A stretch of 64,000 nt of DNA from Metarhizobium sp964253915. GTDB taxonomy: Bacteria; Pseudomonadota; Alphaproteobacteria; Rhizobiales; Rhizobiaceae. The stretch covers positions 620,001 to 684,000 of the forward strand of contig NZ_CAXUSG020000001.1 in NCBI RefSeq assembly GCF_964253915.1, given 5' to 3'. The notes beneath the pieces were generated by a model. That model worked only from the letters and a program-made list of their open reading frames with translations, was not told the DNA's origin and made no database searches. Shown piece after piece: positions 43,066 to 53,071 of this stretch. A program made the translations under genes and the position numbers. The stretch's first letter is position 1; each line of letters starts with the position of its first letter.

Positions 43066-44946
43066 TTATTCTACGGGTTTTCCCGTCAGGATAGAAATGG
43101 GGGAAATCACCGGATCGGGCCACGAGCCGCCGGCGAAGAATTGCACCGGCTGCACCGTCTCGTCCGCCGTTGCCGGTTTCAGCGTGCCGGCCAGCGCCAT
43201 GCCGTTTGTGCCGTAGGGGATGACGCCTGATAGTGTCAGCGTCTCGTTGCGGCCGATGATGCGGGCGGTCTTGAGGGCCGCCGATCCCTTGGCGAAGTCG
43301 GCCATGATCTCGGCGCTGTCGAAATCGAAATTGCCGCTGCCGGCTTCGCTGAGCTGGAAGAAGGTCTTGCTGGCCGCAAGGCTTCGGAATGTGGTTGTGT
43401 CGAACTGCTTCAGCGATCCGGGCCCGGTATAGAGTTTGACCGAGCCGGAGATGTCGTTGGCACTGGTCGCCCAGACGGGTTTGTCGGTCTTCAGCGTCAG
43501 GTCCAGCGAGCCGGTGCCGAGCGGCAATGCGCCGGAGAGTGGAATGCGTGCCGCAGCGGCGGCGAGATCGGCATCGCGGATCGAAATCGCCAGGTTGCCG
43601 CCGCCCTCGAAACCGCTTTCGGCGACATCCATGTGGGCGATCATCTGGCCGCCCTCGAATTCGCTGTCGCCGATATCGAAATTCGCCTTGCCCTGCGCTA
43701 CCAGCACGCTGGCGCCGACATCGCGCAGTTCGAATGGCGAGAGGGCCGCCGTCTGCGCCGAAAGCCGGAGGTCGACATCCAGTTGCCGCAGGAAGGTGGC
43801 ATCCGCCGTTTCGTTGGGCGTAGCACCGGCCGGGACATTCAGGGAGAAGGCAGAGAGGAAGGCGCGCACGTCGAGCTGGTCGAAGGCGAGCGTGCCGGTC
43901 ATCTTCGGCCGCCGCCCTTCCGGCAGGTTCAGGTCGAGGACGCCGGAGGCGTTCGTGTCGTTGATGGCAAAACGAAGGTTGTTGAACCGCACACCGGAAT
44001 CTGCGGTCATCAGGTCAGCGCTCATCGAGGCGCTTTTCAACAAGGCGACGCTCGGCAGCTTGGCGCCGCTCCAGGCGAGCAGGCCGGGGATGTCGGCAGC
44101 GTTGATCTCCACCGCGCCGGAGAGGAAAGCGGTGCTCGCCAGGTTCGCCACGCCGTCGAAACGCGCGGTCAGCACCGGCGAGGAGAAGGAGAGCGAGGCC
44201 GTCGCATTGCGGCCGGAAGCGAGCAGCAGCGGCTGCGAGGATGCCAGGTCCATCTTGACGTCATGGTCGAAGATGCGCAGCAGCACATAGGCCTTGACGG
44301 CGTCCTGCAGGCTCGGCCAGTCGATGTCGGCGGAAATCCCGGCAAGCTGGAAATGCGCCCCGCCCGTATCCTGGAGCTCGACCGTGCCGTCCTCGATGGT
44401 GATGGAGCCGATGCGGGCGTTGAGATTGCGTTCGAGGATCTGGTTGTTGTTTTCGCCGGGCTTCACTTCAGCGAGCGCTCGCGCCAGCAGGCCCTTGTCG
44501 GTCCAGTCTATCGCGCCGTTCTCACCGCGCGTGAGAAAGAGATGCGGCCGTACGAAATGGAAATCGCGGAACTGCAACTGCCCGCGCAAGGCCCTGACGA
44601 GGCTGAAGGAGGCCGACATGCGGTCGATCCGGGCGATCTTCTGGCGGTTGTCGCCGTCCCGTTTCTCGATGGTCACGTCCTGCAGCGTCAGGCGCGGAAC
44701 CGGCCAGAATTCCAGCTCCGGCGAGCCGCCGATGATGGCGCGATGGCCGGTCCAGCTGGAAATCGCCCGCTCCATGCCGTTGCGCACCAGGCTGGTGGAA
44801 ATCAGGTAGGGCGCCGATAGCCTCACGACACCGAAGATGCAGAAGAACGCCACCAGCGCGATCAGCGTCACACGGATGATCGACTGGCGCGATCGATTGA
44901 TCCTGCGAAAAATCCGGCGCACAAACCGCGTTCGAGATTGGGTCAT
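43066..44946 (-). CDS. AsmA-family inner membrane protein
   Basis: A 626-residue protein with a basic N-terminus, one membrane helix (about 22-45, VTLIALVAFFCIFGVVRLSA) and a long periplasmic region of AsmA type: ELEFWPVPRLTLQDVTIEKR, VRALRGQLQFRDFHFVRPHL, and a C-terminal AsmA-2-like part with LKTARIIGRNETLTLSG and GLALAGTLKP-like repeats. AsmA-like proteins are proposed to move phospholipids to, or organise, the outer membrane. ATG 44946 is chosen since the upstream in-frame extension is not protein-like. It is divergent from acetoacetyl-CoA synthetase. Confidence 0.82.
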   Translation of the reverse strand: MTQSRTRFVRRIFRRINRSRQSIIRVTLIALVAFFCIFGVVRLSAPYLISTSLVRNGMERAISSWTGHRAIIGGSPELEFWPVPRLTLQDVTIEKRDGDNRQKIARIDRMSASFSLVRALRGQLQFRDFHFVRPHLFLTRGENGAIDWTDKGLLARALAEVKPGENNNQILERNLNARIGSITIEDGTVELQDTGGAHFQLAGISADIDWPSLQDAVKAYVLLRIFDHDVKMDLASSQPLLLASGRNATASLSFSSPVLTARFDGVANLASTAFLSGAVEINAADIPGLLAWSGAKLPSVALLKSASMSADLMTADSGVRFNNLRFAINDTNASGVLDLNLPEGRRPKMTGTLAFDQLDVRAFLSAFSLNVPAGATPNETADATFLRQLDVDLRLSAQTAALSPFELRDVGASVLVAQGKANFDIGDSEFEGGQMIAHMDVAESGFEGGGNLAISIRDADLAAAAARIPLSGALPLGTGSLDLTLKTDKPVWATSANDISGSVKLYTGPGSLKQFDTTTFRSLAASKTFFQLSEAGSGNFDFDSAEIMADFAKGSAALKTARIIGRNETLTLSGVIPYGTNGMALAGTLKPATADETVQPVQFFAGGSWPDPVISPISILTGKPVE

Positions 44947-45062
44947 GGTGAGCGGGGCTGCCTTTGTTCCACTCCGCAGGGGAGCCTTGGAGCGGGATAG
45001 CGGATTTATCGTGCCCGCGCAAATCCATGTCGTCTCCGGCGGGGTGGAAGGCCACTTTATAA

Positions 45063-45074
45063 TGCGATGCAGCA
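45063..45074. promoter_or_regulatory. PhaR-like site at the acetoacetyl-CoA synthetase promoter
   Basis: TGCGATGCAGCA is an exact fit to TGCRNYGCASMA, which I recall as the rhizobial PhaR consensus. It directly adjoins a TATAAT hexamer at 45058-45063 and lies 35 bp upstream of the start codon, a position suited to repression. Confidence 0.5.
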
Positions 45075-45108
45075 TGCTATACAGAGCAAAAATGCGCAGG
45101 AGGACAGC

Positions 45109-47061
<1,953 letters not shown>

Positions 47062-47268
47062 GGTGAAACAGAGGCTGCCCGGCAATCGAAACCACGGTCA
47101 GCCAAGTTCTTGCCGGTGAAAGATCGGGGTGGCCGATAACCACTTGTTAAGGCGCCGCTTGCGAAGGTGTAACCAGTAAGGCACCCTTACATCAAGGGCA
47201 GCTCTATCGGCTTCCGGCGCAAAAGTGCCGTCGGTTCGAACTCTTGTTGAACAGCATAACTTATAAAA

Positions 47269-47295
47269 AAGGCGGCTCGTGCCGCCTTATTTTTT
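47269..47295. terminator. Bidirectional terminator between acetoacetyl-CoA synthetase and the kinase gene
   Basis: AAGGCGGC (47269-47276) and GCCGCCTT (47281-47288) with loop TCGT; ATTTTTT follows on the plus strand and an A-run precedes, giving U-runs in both directions. The 207 bp before it, after the synthetase stop, show no gene. Confidence 0.9.
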
Positions 47296-47304
47296 GTCTG
47301 GTGT

Positions 47305-50300
47305 TCAGTTGGCCAAAACGCGGGGCGAGGGGAAGATGATCTCCACCAGCGTGCCTTCGTTGGGGGCCGAGCTGATGGAAAACTGGGCGCGGTTGGCATC
47401 CACCATCGCCTTCGTCAGCGGCAGGCCGAGACCGGTGCCGTCACCGCGCTTGCGCGAACTCGTCGTTGCCACCTGACGGAACGGTTTCATCGCCTGCTCC
47501 AGTTCCGAACGGGTCATGCCGACGCCGGTATCGCGGATCCTGAGCACGACGCTGCCATTCGTTTCGTAGGACGTCGAGACGACGATCTGGCCGCCCGCGG
47601 GCGTGAAGCGGATGGCGTTCGACAGGATGTTGAGCGCGATCTGCTTGATCGAGCGCAGGTCGGCAACCACATGCGGCACCGATTGCGACAGGGCGGTGCG
47701 GATGATGACGCGCTGGCTGTTGGCCTGCGGCTGGATCAGCGCCACGGCTTCCGACAGCGTCTCGTTCAAGCCGACGGCGATAAAATCGAGATCCATCTCA
47801 CCGGCTTCGATCTTGGAAATATCGAGCAGGTCGTTGACGATATCGAGGACATGTCGTCCGGAGCGGCCGATGTCGTTGGCATATTCGATGTAGCGCGGAT
47901 GACCGATGGCGCCGAAGCGTTCCGTCGCCATCATGTCGGAGAAGCCGATGATGGCGTTCAGCGGCGTGCGGATTTCATGGCTGACCCGGGCGAGGAATTC
48001 GCTCTTGTGGGCGTTGGCGGTTTCCGCCGCCCGCTTGGCGTTGCGCAGTTCCTCTTCGGTGCGCTTCCACTGCGTGATGTCACGGATGACGGCGCAATAG
48101 CCTTCCGACGAGGTCAGGCGTCCCATGGTCATGAACAGCGGAATGAAGCCGCCGGACGCTTCGCGGCCGATCACCTCGCGGCCGTCGTTGAGCACGCTTG
48201 CCACGCCGTGGCCGGCCAGCGCGGCGAGATAGTCCATCACCGACTTCTGGCTTTCATGGGCAAAGAGCATGACGAAGGGTTTGCCTTGCGTCTCCTCGTT
48301 GTCATAGTTGAACAGCGCATTGGCCGAGCGGTTCATCGAACGGATTTCGCCGTCGTGGCCAAGGATGACGACGCCATCCGTTGCGGTCTCGAGGATCGAA
48401 CGCAGTTCCTCAAGTTCCCCCTGGACGCGGGCGAGCCTGGCGCGCATGCGGTCCTGGCGGCCGTCCGCCTCTTCCACCTCGGCTACCGTTGTCGTTGCAA
48501 AGGACTGGCGTCCGCCCAGCGGCATCAGCGCCAGCATCAGCGCATTGCCCTGTTCCCAGCGGATCGATTGCAGCCGGGCCATGACGGGAACGAGCAGGTC
48601 GTCGGAACGCACCAGAGTCAGCCCGCCGGGCTGGCCGGAATCCTCGTCGAGATCCTGCCGCTGCAGCAGGGAATCGAGACCGCCGACCTCTTCGAGGGCG
48701 GCCAGCGTGTCGTAGCCGGTCAGGCGCAGGAATTCCGGATTGGCGTGGATCAGTTCATCGCCGGCATGCACCAGCAACGCCACCGGCATCTGGTCTATGG
48801 CGCCGGCCGAAAGCCCTTCTTCCATCTGGGCGCGGGGCGGAATGAGAGAGGCGAGCACGTCCAGCGGTGTTTCTTCCGCCGTGTCGTCGTCTGCCTGCTG
48901 TTCTTCGGCATCCCGCTGACCGATATCGCCATCGACATCCGCGAACACGTCGGGGCTATCCGCCTCTTCGGATTCGTCTTCATTGGACGCGACAGCCTCG
49001 TCCTCGACAGGTTGTTCTTCGGCGAACGGCGCGGGGAAGGCCGCGTCATCGACAGTCGGTTGCGGCGTGTTCTGATCGTCGATCGGCGTCGTTTCGGCAG
49101 CGGTCTTGGTTGCCGCGATATCATCCGCAGGCGTCTGCGCGGCTTCGCTTTCGCCGGCCTGATTGAGTGGCTGCAATTGCCGGGCGATCTCGCGGAAGGC
49201 AGCCTGCTCGACCGGGCTCAATCCGTCGCGGCCGCGGGAGCGACGTTCCTCGAGACGAATGACCTTGTCGGAATGGCGGCGGTTCGGCGTTTCAACCAGG
49301 CGCAACGCCGGACGCTCGCCCCACGGCAGCATCAGCGATGTTTCGTCGCGTTTCTCGCCGTCCGGCTGGTCGACGCCCGGTTCGTTCTCATCATCGGGGG
49401 CGTCGCCGGCATCTGCGGGCAAGACTGTCCCGGAATCGTCTTCCGCATCGGCAGCCAGTACCGCATCGGCAACCGACACCGAGGTGGCGGCATCGGTTTC
49501 TTCCGGATCGGCGGCAGCGGCTTGCTGCAACTCGGCTTCTGCCTGTGCGGTTGCCTCTTCAGCCGATGCGCTGGTTGTACCTGCGGTGATGTCCTCGCCC
49601 GTCAGCGCGCCTGCCGCCAGCGAAAGACCGAGTTCCAGCGGGTCGCTGACCGCATCGGCCAGCCGGACGATGCCGAAGCCGCGAAAACCGTCGAACTCGC
49701 GGTTGCGCGTGTAGGTCGGCAGGGCGGCGAGATCGACGGGCACCTTGAGCGCCGTCCCTTCGATCGGCCAATGGATCGTCTTGCCCGACCAGGTGTCGCG
49801 CTTGCCGAGCAGTTCGGCGATCTTGCCGTCCGGATCGAGGTTGAAGAGATGGGCGATATCGGTAAAGGCAACGCCATTGATCGACGAGGCGTGCGGGCCG
49901 ACCGCCTTGGCGAACTCGTTGGAGACCTCGTTGAAGCGGCCTTCGGCGTCGATCTTCCAGACGAAGCGTGTGGCGCGGGCCTGCGGATTGAAGACAAATG
50001 CGCCCTGGGCCGCAGGAGCGACATCCGCCTGTTCCGAAGCTTCCGTCACGAATGCCACCGGAGCCTCTTCCGGCTGCGGGTCCCAAATCTGCACGGTTTC
50101 CGTATCGGCTGCCGCATCGGAGGACGACACGTCGCCCTCATCGGCCAGCTCCATCGGGGCCGGTTCGGCATCTTCGATCACGGAAGCAAGGTCGGCATCG
50201 GGCAGATCGGAGGAGGGCTCGGCCGGAAGGTTCGTTTCGATATCCTTCGGGGCGGCGGCGGTATCGGGCATGTCGTCGAGGTCTTCCACCTCTTCGATCG

Positions 50301-51153
50301 TGGAGATGGCATCGATCGCCGCCGTATAGTCGTCGCCCGGCTCTGCAGACAAGGCCGGCACTTCCGCCTCGGTCTCCGGAACGGTTTCGGTCCGCGGCGC
50401 CGGCGCATGTGTTTCGTCTTCGATGGCCTCGACAACGGGCTGTATCGGAGCGGCCTGCGAAAAATCCTCGGTCGGATCGAGATTGCCGATGACCATTTCG
50501 ACGACGAACAGCAGGTGCAGGCCGGGCTCTTCCGACAGCTTGCCGACCGCTGCCGGCAGGTAGCCGCGGCCGGTCGGGATCGGACGCTTCATCAGCCGAT
50601 CAGGATGGTTGCTGACCATGGTGACCAGGGAATGCGCCGTGTGTTCGGTGATGCCCAGGCGTTCGAAGCGCTCCGAGGCAACGATGATTTCGCCGTCATT
50701 GCCGAGCACGGCCATATGTGTATCGGGATCGTCGAAACCTTCGAGCATCTGCCGGGCGCATTCGCGGCGGCTCAACGCCGTCGTCTTCAGCGGAACGGAA
50801 AACAGTATGGCATCTTCGCCGGCCGGCGTCTGCAGCCGCTCGACGGTCGCCTGGACGCTGAGGCGCTGGAAGCCGGAGGCGATGCGCACCAGAAGCGAGC
50901 GGCTGTCGCCTTCCTTGCCGAGCTGCCGTGCGGTGGCTTCCATCTGCCGGAAGGTGACGTCGTTGCGGTTCGGGCCTTCCTCGAGGAAATCGTAGATGCC
51001 GGGATTGCCGAAGAGCCGTGCGCCTGCGCCGTTCGCCCACAGTACCCGGTCCATCGCCACTGAAAACAGCACGATGGCTTCGCCGCGGGCAAACCGGTCT
51101 TTCACGCGCGCATGCACGGCGATGTCGATAAACGGGTATTGAACTGCGGGCAT
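47305..51153 (-). CDS. PdhS1/CbrA-like PAS sensor histidine kinase
   Basis: A 1282-residue cytoplasmic kinase of the PleC/DivJ homologue family, which acts on DivK-type response regulators to couple cell cycle, polarity and attachment. The C-terminus has a PAS domain (about 925-1040), the H-box FLARVSHEIRTPLNAIIGFS (His about 1057), the N-box LNILSNAIRFTPAGG and G-boxes RIRDTGVGM and GDGTGLGLPLTKAM. The N-terminus (1-220) matches the PdhS sensory region. The middle (about 230-800) is an unusually long acidic, Glu/Asp/Ala-rich linker with embedded PAS-like islands (about 390-500 and 800-900). There is no receiver domain. Exact orthology (PdhS1 against CbrA) is from memory of synteny. Confidence 0.85.
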   Translation of the reverse strand: MPAVQYPFIDIAVHARVKDRFARGEAIVLFSVAMDRVLWANGAGARLFGNPGIYDFLEEGPNRNDVTFRQMEATARQLGKEGDSRSLLVRIASGFQRLSVQATVERLQTPAGEDAILFSVPLKTTALSRRECARQMLEGFDDPDTHMAVLGNDGEIIVASERFERLGITEHTAHSLVTMVSNHPDRLMKRPIPTGRGYLPAAVGKLSEEPGLHLLFVVEMVIGNLDPTEDFSQAAPIQPVVEAIEDETHAPAPRTETVPETEAEVPALSAEPGDDYTAAIDAISTIEEVEDLDDMPDTAAAPKDIETNLPAEPSSDLPDADLASVIEDAEPAPMELADEGDVSSSDAAADTETVQIWDPQPEEAPVAFVTEASEQADVAPAAQGAFVFNPQARATRFVWKIDAEGRFNEVSNEFAKAVGPHASSINGVAFTDIAHLFNLDPDGKIAELLGKRDTWSGKTIHWPIEGTALKVPVDLAALPTYTRNREFDGFRGFGIVRLADAVSDPLELGLSLAAGALTGEDITAGTTSASAEEATAQAEAELQQAAAADPEETDAATSVSVADAVLAADAEDDSGTVLPADAGDAPDDENEPGVDQPDGEKRDETSLMLPWGERPALRLVETPNRRHSDKVIRLEERRSRGRDGLSPVEQAAFREIARQLQPLNQAGESEAAQTPADDIAATKTAAETTPIDDQNTPQPTVDDAAFPAPFAEEQPVEDEAVASNEDESEEADSPDVFADVDGDIGQRDAEEQQADDDTAEETPLDVLASLIPPRAQMEEGLSAGAIDQMPVALLVHAGDELIHANPEFLRLTGYDTLAALEEVGGLDSLLQRQDLDEDSGQPGGLTLVRSDDLLVPVMARLQSIRWEQGNALMLALMPLGGRQSFATTTVAEVEEADGRQDRMRARLARVQGELEELRSILETATDGVVILGHDGEIRSMNRSANALFNYDNEETQGKPFVMLFAHESQKSVMDYLAALAGHGVASVLNDGREVIGREASGGFIPLFMTMGRLTSSEGYCAVIRDITQWKRTEEELRNAKRAAETANAHKSEFLARVSHEIRTPLNAIIGFSDMMATERFGAIGHPRYIEYANDIGRSGRHVLDIVNDLLDISKIEAGEMDLDFIAVGLNETLSEAVALIQPQANSQRVIIRTALSQSVPHVVADLRSIKQIALNILSNAIRFTPAGGQIVVSTSYETNGSVVLRIRDTGVGMTRSELEQAMKPFRQVATTSSRKRGDGTGLGLPLTKAMVDANRAQFSISSAPNEGTLVEIIFPSPRVLAN

Positions 51154-51272
51154 AACAAATCCTGTACGCGGGCTAATGCCGAAGTTATCTGAGATTAACA
51201 GTTTTTTAATATCGAAGCACCCCCCGCCCGGTCCAGCAGAGGCGGCGGAATCCGTTAAATACGGTTAATGTC

Positions 51273-51305
51273 TTGTGCGACGCAAAATTATGTTGCAATG
51301 CACAA
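51273..51305. promoter_or_regulatory. PhaR-like 33-bp dyad overlapping the phasin promoter
   Basis: Arms TTGTGC (51273-51278) and GCACAA (51300-51305) and inner GCAA (51282-51285) and TTGC (51293-51296) share one centre at 51289. Each half, read outward, fits TGCRNYGCASMA exactly (TGCAATGCACAA on the plus strand, TGCGTCGCACAA on the minus). A TATAAT -10 candidate is at 51318-51323 and the right arm covers the -35 region. The 236-bp divergent gap otherwise holds the kinase promoter. Confidence 0.7.
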
Positions 51306-51389
51306 AAACGTCGCCTATATAATGGGCATCACTCAAACAGACGTTTCGCGACCGGTCTTGTCCGTTTCTCGCGACATCAGGAGCATCGC

Positions 51390-51833
51390 ATGAAAAAGAT
51401 TGAAGACGTTTTCTCCGTTGCCAGCTTCGACCCCGCCAAGCTGACGGAAAGCTTCCGCGATTTCACGGAAAAGGGTGTCCAGCAGTCCAAGGATGCCTAC
51501 GCGAAGATGCGGGTTGCCGCCGACGACGCTGCCAAGACGGTTGAAGCGACGGTCCAGAGCGCCCAGACCGGCACGGTCGATATCGGCCTCAAGGCGATCG
51601 ACGCGCTGCGCACCAACGCTGAAAGCTCGCTTTCCCACATGGAAGCGCTTCTGGGCGTCAAGTCTGCTGCCGAGTTCTTCGAACTGCAGACCGCCTTCAT
51701 CCGCAAGCAGGCCGAAGTGACGGTCGAGCAGGCCAAGTCGATGCAGGAAGCCACCAAGAAGTTTGCCGAGTCCGTCTCCAAGCCGGTCAAGGACGCTGCC
51801 GAGAAGGCAATCTCCGGCTTCAAGGCCGCCTGA
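51390..51833 (+). CDS. Phasin family protein
   Basis: Phasins coat intracellular polyhydroxybutyrate granules. The 147-residue product is helical, with a Phasin_2-like body: SFDPAKLTESFRDFTEKGVQ, KMRVAADDAAKTVEATVQSA, ELQTAFIRKQAEVTVEQAKS and a C-terminal KPVKDAAEKAISGFKAA. There is no signal peptide. ATG 51390 follows CAGGAG at 51378-51383. It is monocistronic, with a PhaR-like operator ahead and a terminator behind. Confidence 0.9.
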   Translation: MKKIEDVFSVASFDPAKLTESFRDFTEKGVQQSKDAYAKMRVAADDAAKTVEATVQSAQTGTVDIGLKAIDALRTNAESSLSHMEALLGVKSAAEFFELQTAFIRKQAEVTVEQAKSMQEATKKFAESVSKPVKDAAEKAISGFKAA

Positions 51834-51853
51834 TATCAGCGCTATTTTTCCAG

Positions 51854-51887
51854 GAAAGCCGGGCGATAACACCCGGCTTTCTTTTTT
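51854..51887 (+). terminator. Rho-independent terminator of the phasin gene
   Basis: GAAAGCCGGG (51854-51863) and CCCGGCTTTC (51872-51881) form a 10-bp stem, loop of 8, then TTTTTT. It lies 20 bp after the phasin stop. Confidence 0.92.
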
Positions 51888-51961
51888 GCTCGACATTTGA
51901 CTTGCAAAAGACAAAAACTCCTCGTATGTGACGCCCATAACGTCTTCGGCGTTACCCGTGT

Positions 51962-52038
51962 GCGGTTGTAGCTCAGTTGGTTAGAGCGCAGGTTTGTGGC
52001 ACCTGAGGTCGGTGGTTCGACCCCACTCAACCGTACCA
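51962..52038 (+). tRNA. tRNA-His (anticodon GTG)
   Basis: A full 77-nt cloverleaf with encoded CCA. The acceptor GCGGTTG pairs with CAACCGT, giving a G1:U72 wobble pair; the discriminator is A73 and the base before position 1 is T, so no G-1 is encoded. The anticodon arm is CAGGT-TTGTGGC-ACCTG, and the T-arm has GGTTCGACC. The lack of G-1 together with A73 is the known alphaproteobacterial tRNA-His exception. Confidence 0.97.
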
Positions 52039-52272
52039 TTCCTCTCTCCCGGTCAGTCTGTATTCCACTAGGACTGTCCAGGAGAGAGGATTTATCTTTT
52101 CCCCATTATTACATCGATGTCGTCGCGACGGTTGTTGGCTTCAACCCTGGATTTCTATGTCAGACTCAGATCGTGTCGCAGAGCAGATAGACGCGCGATA
52201 GGCGCTCCTTGATTTCCTCCATATCGCGCCCTAAAAAGGTCATTAGTGACCTCTTTCGCAAAGGATGCGGGA
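52039..52272. other. Gap between tRNA-His and the toxin-antitoxin pair
   Basis: 234 bp with lower GC than the surroundings. No repeat of the tRNA 3' end, integrase remnant or gene is visible here; a promoter for the antitoxin must lie in it. Confidence 0.4.
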
Positions 52273-52539
52273 ATGTCGACCGTTAGCCTCAAGGATGCCA
52301 AAGCGACTTTTTCGAATGTTATCGATCAGGCTGCGGCCGGTGACTTCGTAACGATCACCCGTCACGGTCGCGCCGCAGCCGTCATCGTCAGTGTGGCGGC
52401 GGCCGAAGCAGCGAGGAAGGCGCTTGCAAAGGATCGTCCCAGCCTCGTTGCCCACATGAAAACTTTTCCCGCCGATTTCGACGATGACCAAGACGTGTTC
52501 GCACGAAATCCAGCCCCGTCACGCGAGGTCGATCTTTGA
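52273..52539 (+). CDS. Phd/YefM-type antitoxin
   Basis: An 88-residue antitoxin with the Phd/YefM DNA-binding N-terminus STVSLKDAKATFSNVIDQAA followed by GDFVTITRHGRAAAVIVSV, and a C-terminal acidic tail (FPADFDDDQDVFARNP) that would wrap the toxin. It would repress its own operon and neutralise the PIN toxin encoded by the next gene, which it overlaps by four bases (TTGA). ATG 52273 is chosen; a GTG at 52246 is in frame. Confidence 0.88.
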   Translation: MSTVSLKDAKATFSNVIDQAAAGDFVTITRHGRAAAVIVSVAAAEAARKALAKDRPSLVAHMKTFPADFDDDQDVFARNPAPSREVDL

Positions 52540-52982
52540 ACGGCTTCCTGCTCGATACCAATGCCATCTCGATGTTCTCTCCCTCGCAGGCGGCAGCTTC
52601 CGAGGGATTTATGGCCTGGATGGAAGAGCAGGAGCGCGCAAACGGGATTTATCTCTCGGCTGTAACCGTCCATGAGATCGAAAAGGGCGTCCGCCTGCTT
52701 GACCATCGTGGCGCGACGGCAAAAGCTGCGGCGATCCGTTTCTGGCTCCTCGGCCTGGTATCGTTCTACGGTGACAACATCCTGCCATTCGATGCTGCGG
52801 TCGCTCAGCTGTCAGGCGAGCTTGAGGCCATGGCGGTCTCGGCCGGCCACAGCCCCGGCGCTGCCGACGCCATGATTGCCGGAACGGCCAAGGCCCATGG
52901 CTTGATCCTCATCACCCGCAACCTCAAACATTTCGAATCGTTTGCGATCAAGGTCAGGTCACCCGATATGATCGCGCGCTGA
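52536..52982 (+). CDS. VapC-type PIN-domain toxin
   Basis: A 148-residue ribonuclease toxin. PIN-domain acidic residues are visible: Asp7 in LLDTNAIS, Glu47 in SAVTVHEIEKGVRLL, and Asp about 112 in GAADAMIAGTAKAHG, with TRNLKHF near the C-terminus. VapC toxins often cleave tRNA or rRNA. Translation starts at TTG 52536, overlapping the antitoxin stop, so synthesis is coupled and probably low. Confidence 0.88.
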   Translation: MNGFLLDTNAISMFSPSQAAASEGFMAWMEEQERANGIYLSAVTVHEIEKGVRLLDHRGATAKAAAIRFWLLGLVSFYGDNILPFDAAVAQLSGELEAMAVSAGHSPGAADAMIAGTAKAHGLILITRNLKHFESFAIKVRSPDMIAR

Positions 52983-53020
52983 ACCCTGGGGCACGGCCAG
53001 GGCTGTCGTACCTTGAAATG

Positions 53021-53068
53021 CTGCATGATTTTATCCTCAAATCGGTTCCGATTTAAGGAGTGATGCAG
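53021..53068. repeat. Nested palindrome at the vapC / matrixin gene junction
   Basis: Outer arms CTGCAT (53021-53026) and ATGCAG (53063-53068) enclose an inner perfect hairpin AAATCGG (53039-53045) and CCGATTT (53048-53054). I have seen AAATCGGttCCGATTT elements between rhizobial genes before. It sits between two convergent stops and may end both transcripts, but there is no T-run. Confidence 0.55.
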
Positions 53069-53071
53069 TCG

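Noticed and set aside
47671..51063. Very long open frame on the plus strand opposite the kinase gene
   Set aside because: It mirrors the GC3-rich kinase gene codon for codon, has no ribosome binding site and a product with no domain pattern, while the minus frame has clear H, N and G boxes.
51900..53000. Prophage or genomic island at tRNA-His
   Set aside because: Only a TA pair is present; no integrase, no att repeat of the tRNA 3' end seen, and the normal gene content resumes at once.
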